Both the position numbers and the translations under genes were made by a program. A stretch of DNA of 5,831 bases. Origin: Geopsychrobacter sp. GTDB taxonomy: Bacteria; Desulfobacterota; Desulfuromonadia; Desulfuromonadales; Geopsychrobacteraceae. Numbering within the stretch: the first letter of the stretch is position 1; every line of letters begins with the position of its first letter. The stretch lies in the NCBI GenBank assembly GCA_021647445.1, contig JAKIUS010000117.1:1-5831 (forward strand). Reading direction: 5' to 3'. This document shows positions 5,176 to 5,831 of this stretch, in pieces. Below the pieces are notes generated by a model. That model was not told where the DNA came from and ran no database searches. It saw only the letters and a list, made by a program, of their open reading frames with translations.

Positions 5176-5643
5176 ATGGTCAGAAATATCGGTTTGTTCT
5201 TGCTCGTTGTGGGTATTTTTCTGCTCTCTGCCTGCGCCTTGGAGAAGACCGGCTACACCCCGCCCGAAAAGCATCCGGTCGATGCTGAACTGCCGCCAAA
5301 ACCACCGATTTGTATCGATTGTCATGAGGCCCGCGATGAAAATTTTAACTGGGCACAATTTAACCACACGATCTATTTCGGACAAGATCATCGTCAGCAG
5401 GCGTACCGTCAGAACCGAGTCTGCAGCATGTGTCATACCAGTAGTTTTTGCAGTGATTGTCATGGTACCCGTGTAGAACTGAAACCGAGTGATAGAAACC
5501 CGACGCAGACCTACAGACGCATGCAGCATCGTGGTGATTACCTTTCCCGTCATCGCATTGATGGCCGGGTCGATCCTTCCTCTTGTTTTCGTTGCCACGG
5601 CAACCCGAAAACCGCCGCAAATTGCGCTCGTTGTCACGGCTAG
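5176..5643 (+). CDS. Pentaheme c-type cytochrome lipoprotein
   Basis: The product has 155 residues from the ATG at 5176 (163 from the alternative ATG at 5152). A short signal peptide (MVRNIGLFLLVVGIF) ends in a lipobox LLSAC, so C20 should be lipidated and the protein anchored in the outer membrane. Five CxxCH heme sites are present: CIDCH (46-50), CSMCH (83-87), CSDCH (92-96), CFRCH (137-141) and CARCH (150-154). Exactly five other histidines remain (33, 64, 72, 118, 126), enough for bis-histidine ligation of all five hemes. A proline-rich linker (28-44) separates lipid anchor and heme domain. The protein should carry electrons at the outer membrane together with the barrel encoded just upstream, with which it is surely co-transcribed. 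Small five-heme lipoproteins of this kind occur in Geobacter conduit clusters (ExtC-like by size and context), but I do not assign a name. Confidence 0.93.
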   Translation: MVRNIGLFLLVVGIFLLSACALEKTGYTPPEKHPVDAELPPKPPICIDCHEARDENFNWAQFNHTIYFGQDHRQQAYRQNRVCSMCHTSSFCSDCHGTRVELKPSDRNPTQTYRRMQHRGDYLSRHRIDGRVDPSSCFRCHGNPKTAANCARCHG

Positions 5644-5667
5644 ATGCTGCCAGGGAGACTGATAATT

Positions 5668-5700
5668 ATGAAAAATTCAATGTTGATTTTGGTTATCTGA
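5668..5700 (+). other. Very short ORF resembling a broken signal-peptide start
   Basis: ATG at 5668, preceded by AGGGAG (5652-5657) at 10 nt, reads MKNSMLILVI and then TGA. Lysine, asparagine and a hydrophobic run look like the beginning of an export signal cut off by a stop. It could be the stump of a third operon gene, or chance. No continuation in another frame gives CxxCH motifs in the remaining sequence. Confidence 0.2.
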
Positions 5701-5723
5701 AAAATATGATTGAAGGCAGCTTC

Positions 5724-5831
5724 ATGTCACGCCCCAATACCATCGTTGTCCCAGGCAGTAAAATGGTACTGGCTATGGAAGTCATTTTGACTCCCATCAT
5801 TCATGGATTACTGGAAGCACGTGGCGTGTAA
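5724..5831 (+). CDS. Possible small protein of 35 residues, unknown
   Basis: ATG at 5724 has GAAGG (5712-5716) 7 nt upstream and opens a frame that ends in TAA exactly at the window edge. The peptide starts MSRPNTIVVPGSKMVLAMEV and ends in EARGV; residues 14-30 are mostly hydrophobic and could form one helix. The frame is open further upstream, through the end of the cytochrome gene, with an ATG at 5706 lacking a ribosome site. I recognise no family. It may be a small operon member or a non-coding frame. Confidence 0.3.
   Translation: MSRPNTIVVPGSKMVLAMEVILTPIIHGLLEARGV

Noticed and set aside
1..5831. CRISPR array, tRNA or rRNA genes
   Set aside because: No regularly spaced repeats of suitable length and no tRNA- or rRNA-like sequence were seen on either strand.

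Overview
The window reads as chromosome from a Gram-negative anaerobe of the Desulfuromonadia (Geobacter/Desulfuromonas/Pelobacter type). This placement is an inference. It rests on a five-heme c-type cytochrome lipoprotein encoded directly behind an outer-membrane beta-barrel gene, an arrangement typical of the extracellular electron-transfer loci of that group, and on a divergent LonA protease with an acidic N-terminal extension.

Layout. Positions 1-236 are non-coding and hold a bulged hairpin and a striking pair of perfect 31-bp inverted repeats, each arm itself a hairpin. Positions 237-851 (minus) encode the C-terminal part of a radical SAM protein with a SPASM-like cysteine tail; the half with the CxxxCxxC cluster site is absent. 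Positions 904-3339 (minus) encode a complete 811-residue Lon protease. The 52-bp gap between these two genes contains a degenerate 7-bp tandem repeat that runs over the lon stop codon, and a near-perfect copy of 17 bp from the lon tail that supplies the Shine-Dalgarno of the truncated gene. This looks like a recombination scar.

Positions 3340-3857 are a divergent regulatory region. It has sigma70-like promoters toward lon, and a separate promoter, a 13-bp palindrome and a leader with several possible hairpins toward the right-hand operon. That operon (plus strand) encodes a 430-residue outer-membrane beta-barrel (3858-5150) and, 25 bp later, a 155-residue pentaheme lipoprotein (5176-5643). 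Together they look like the pore and the outer-surface (or inner-leaflet) cytochrome of a porin-cytochrome conduit that moves electrons across the outer membrane; no periplasmic multiheme partner is seen in the window. The last 190 bp hold only small ORFs of doubtful status, one ending exactly at the window edge.

The beta-barrel/cytochrome pair is the main functional system. The most unusual sequence-level observations are the lon tail duplication next to the decapitated radical SAM gene and the nested inverted repeat beyond it.
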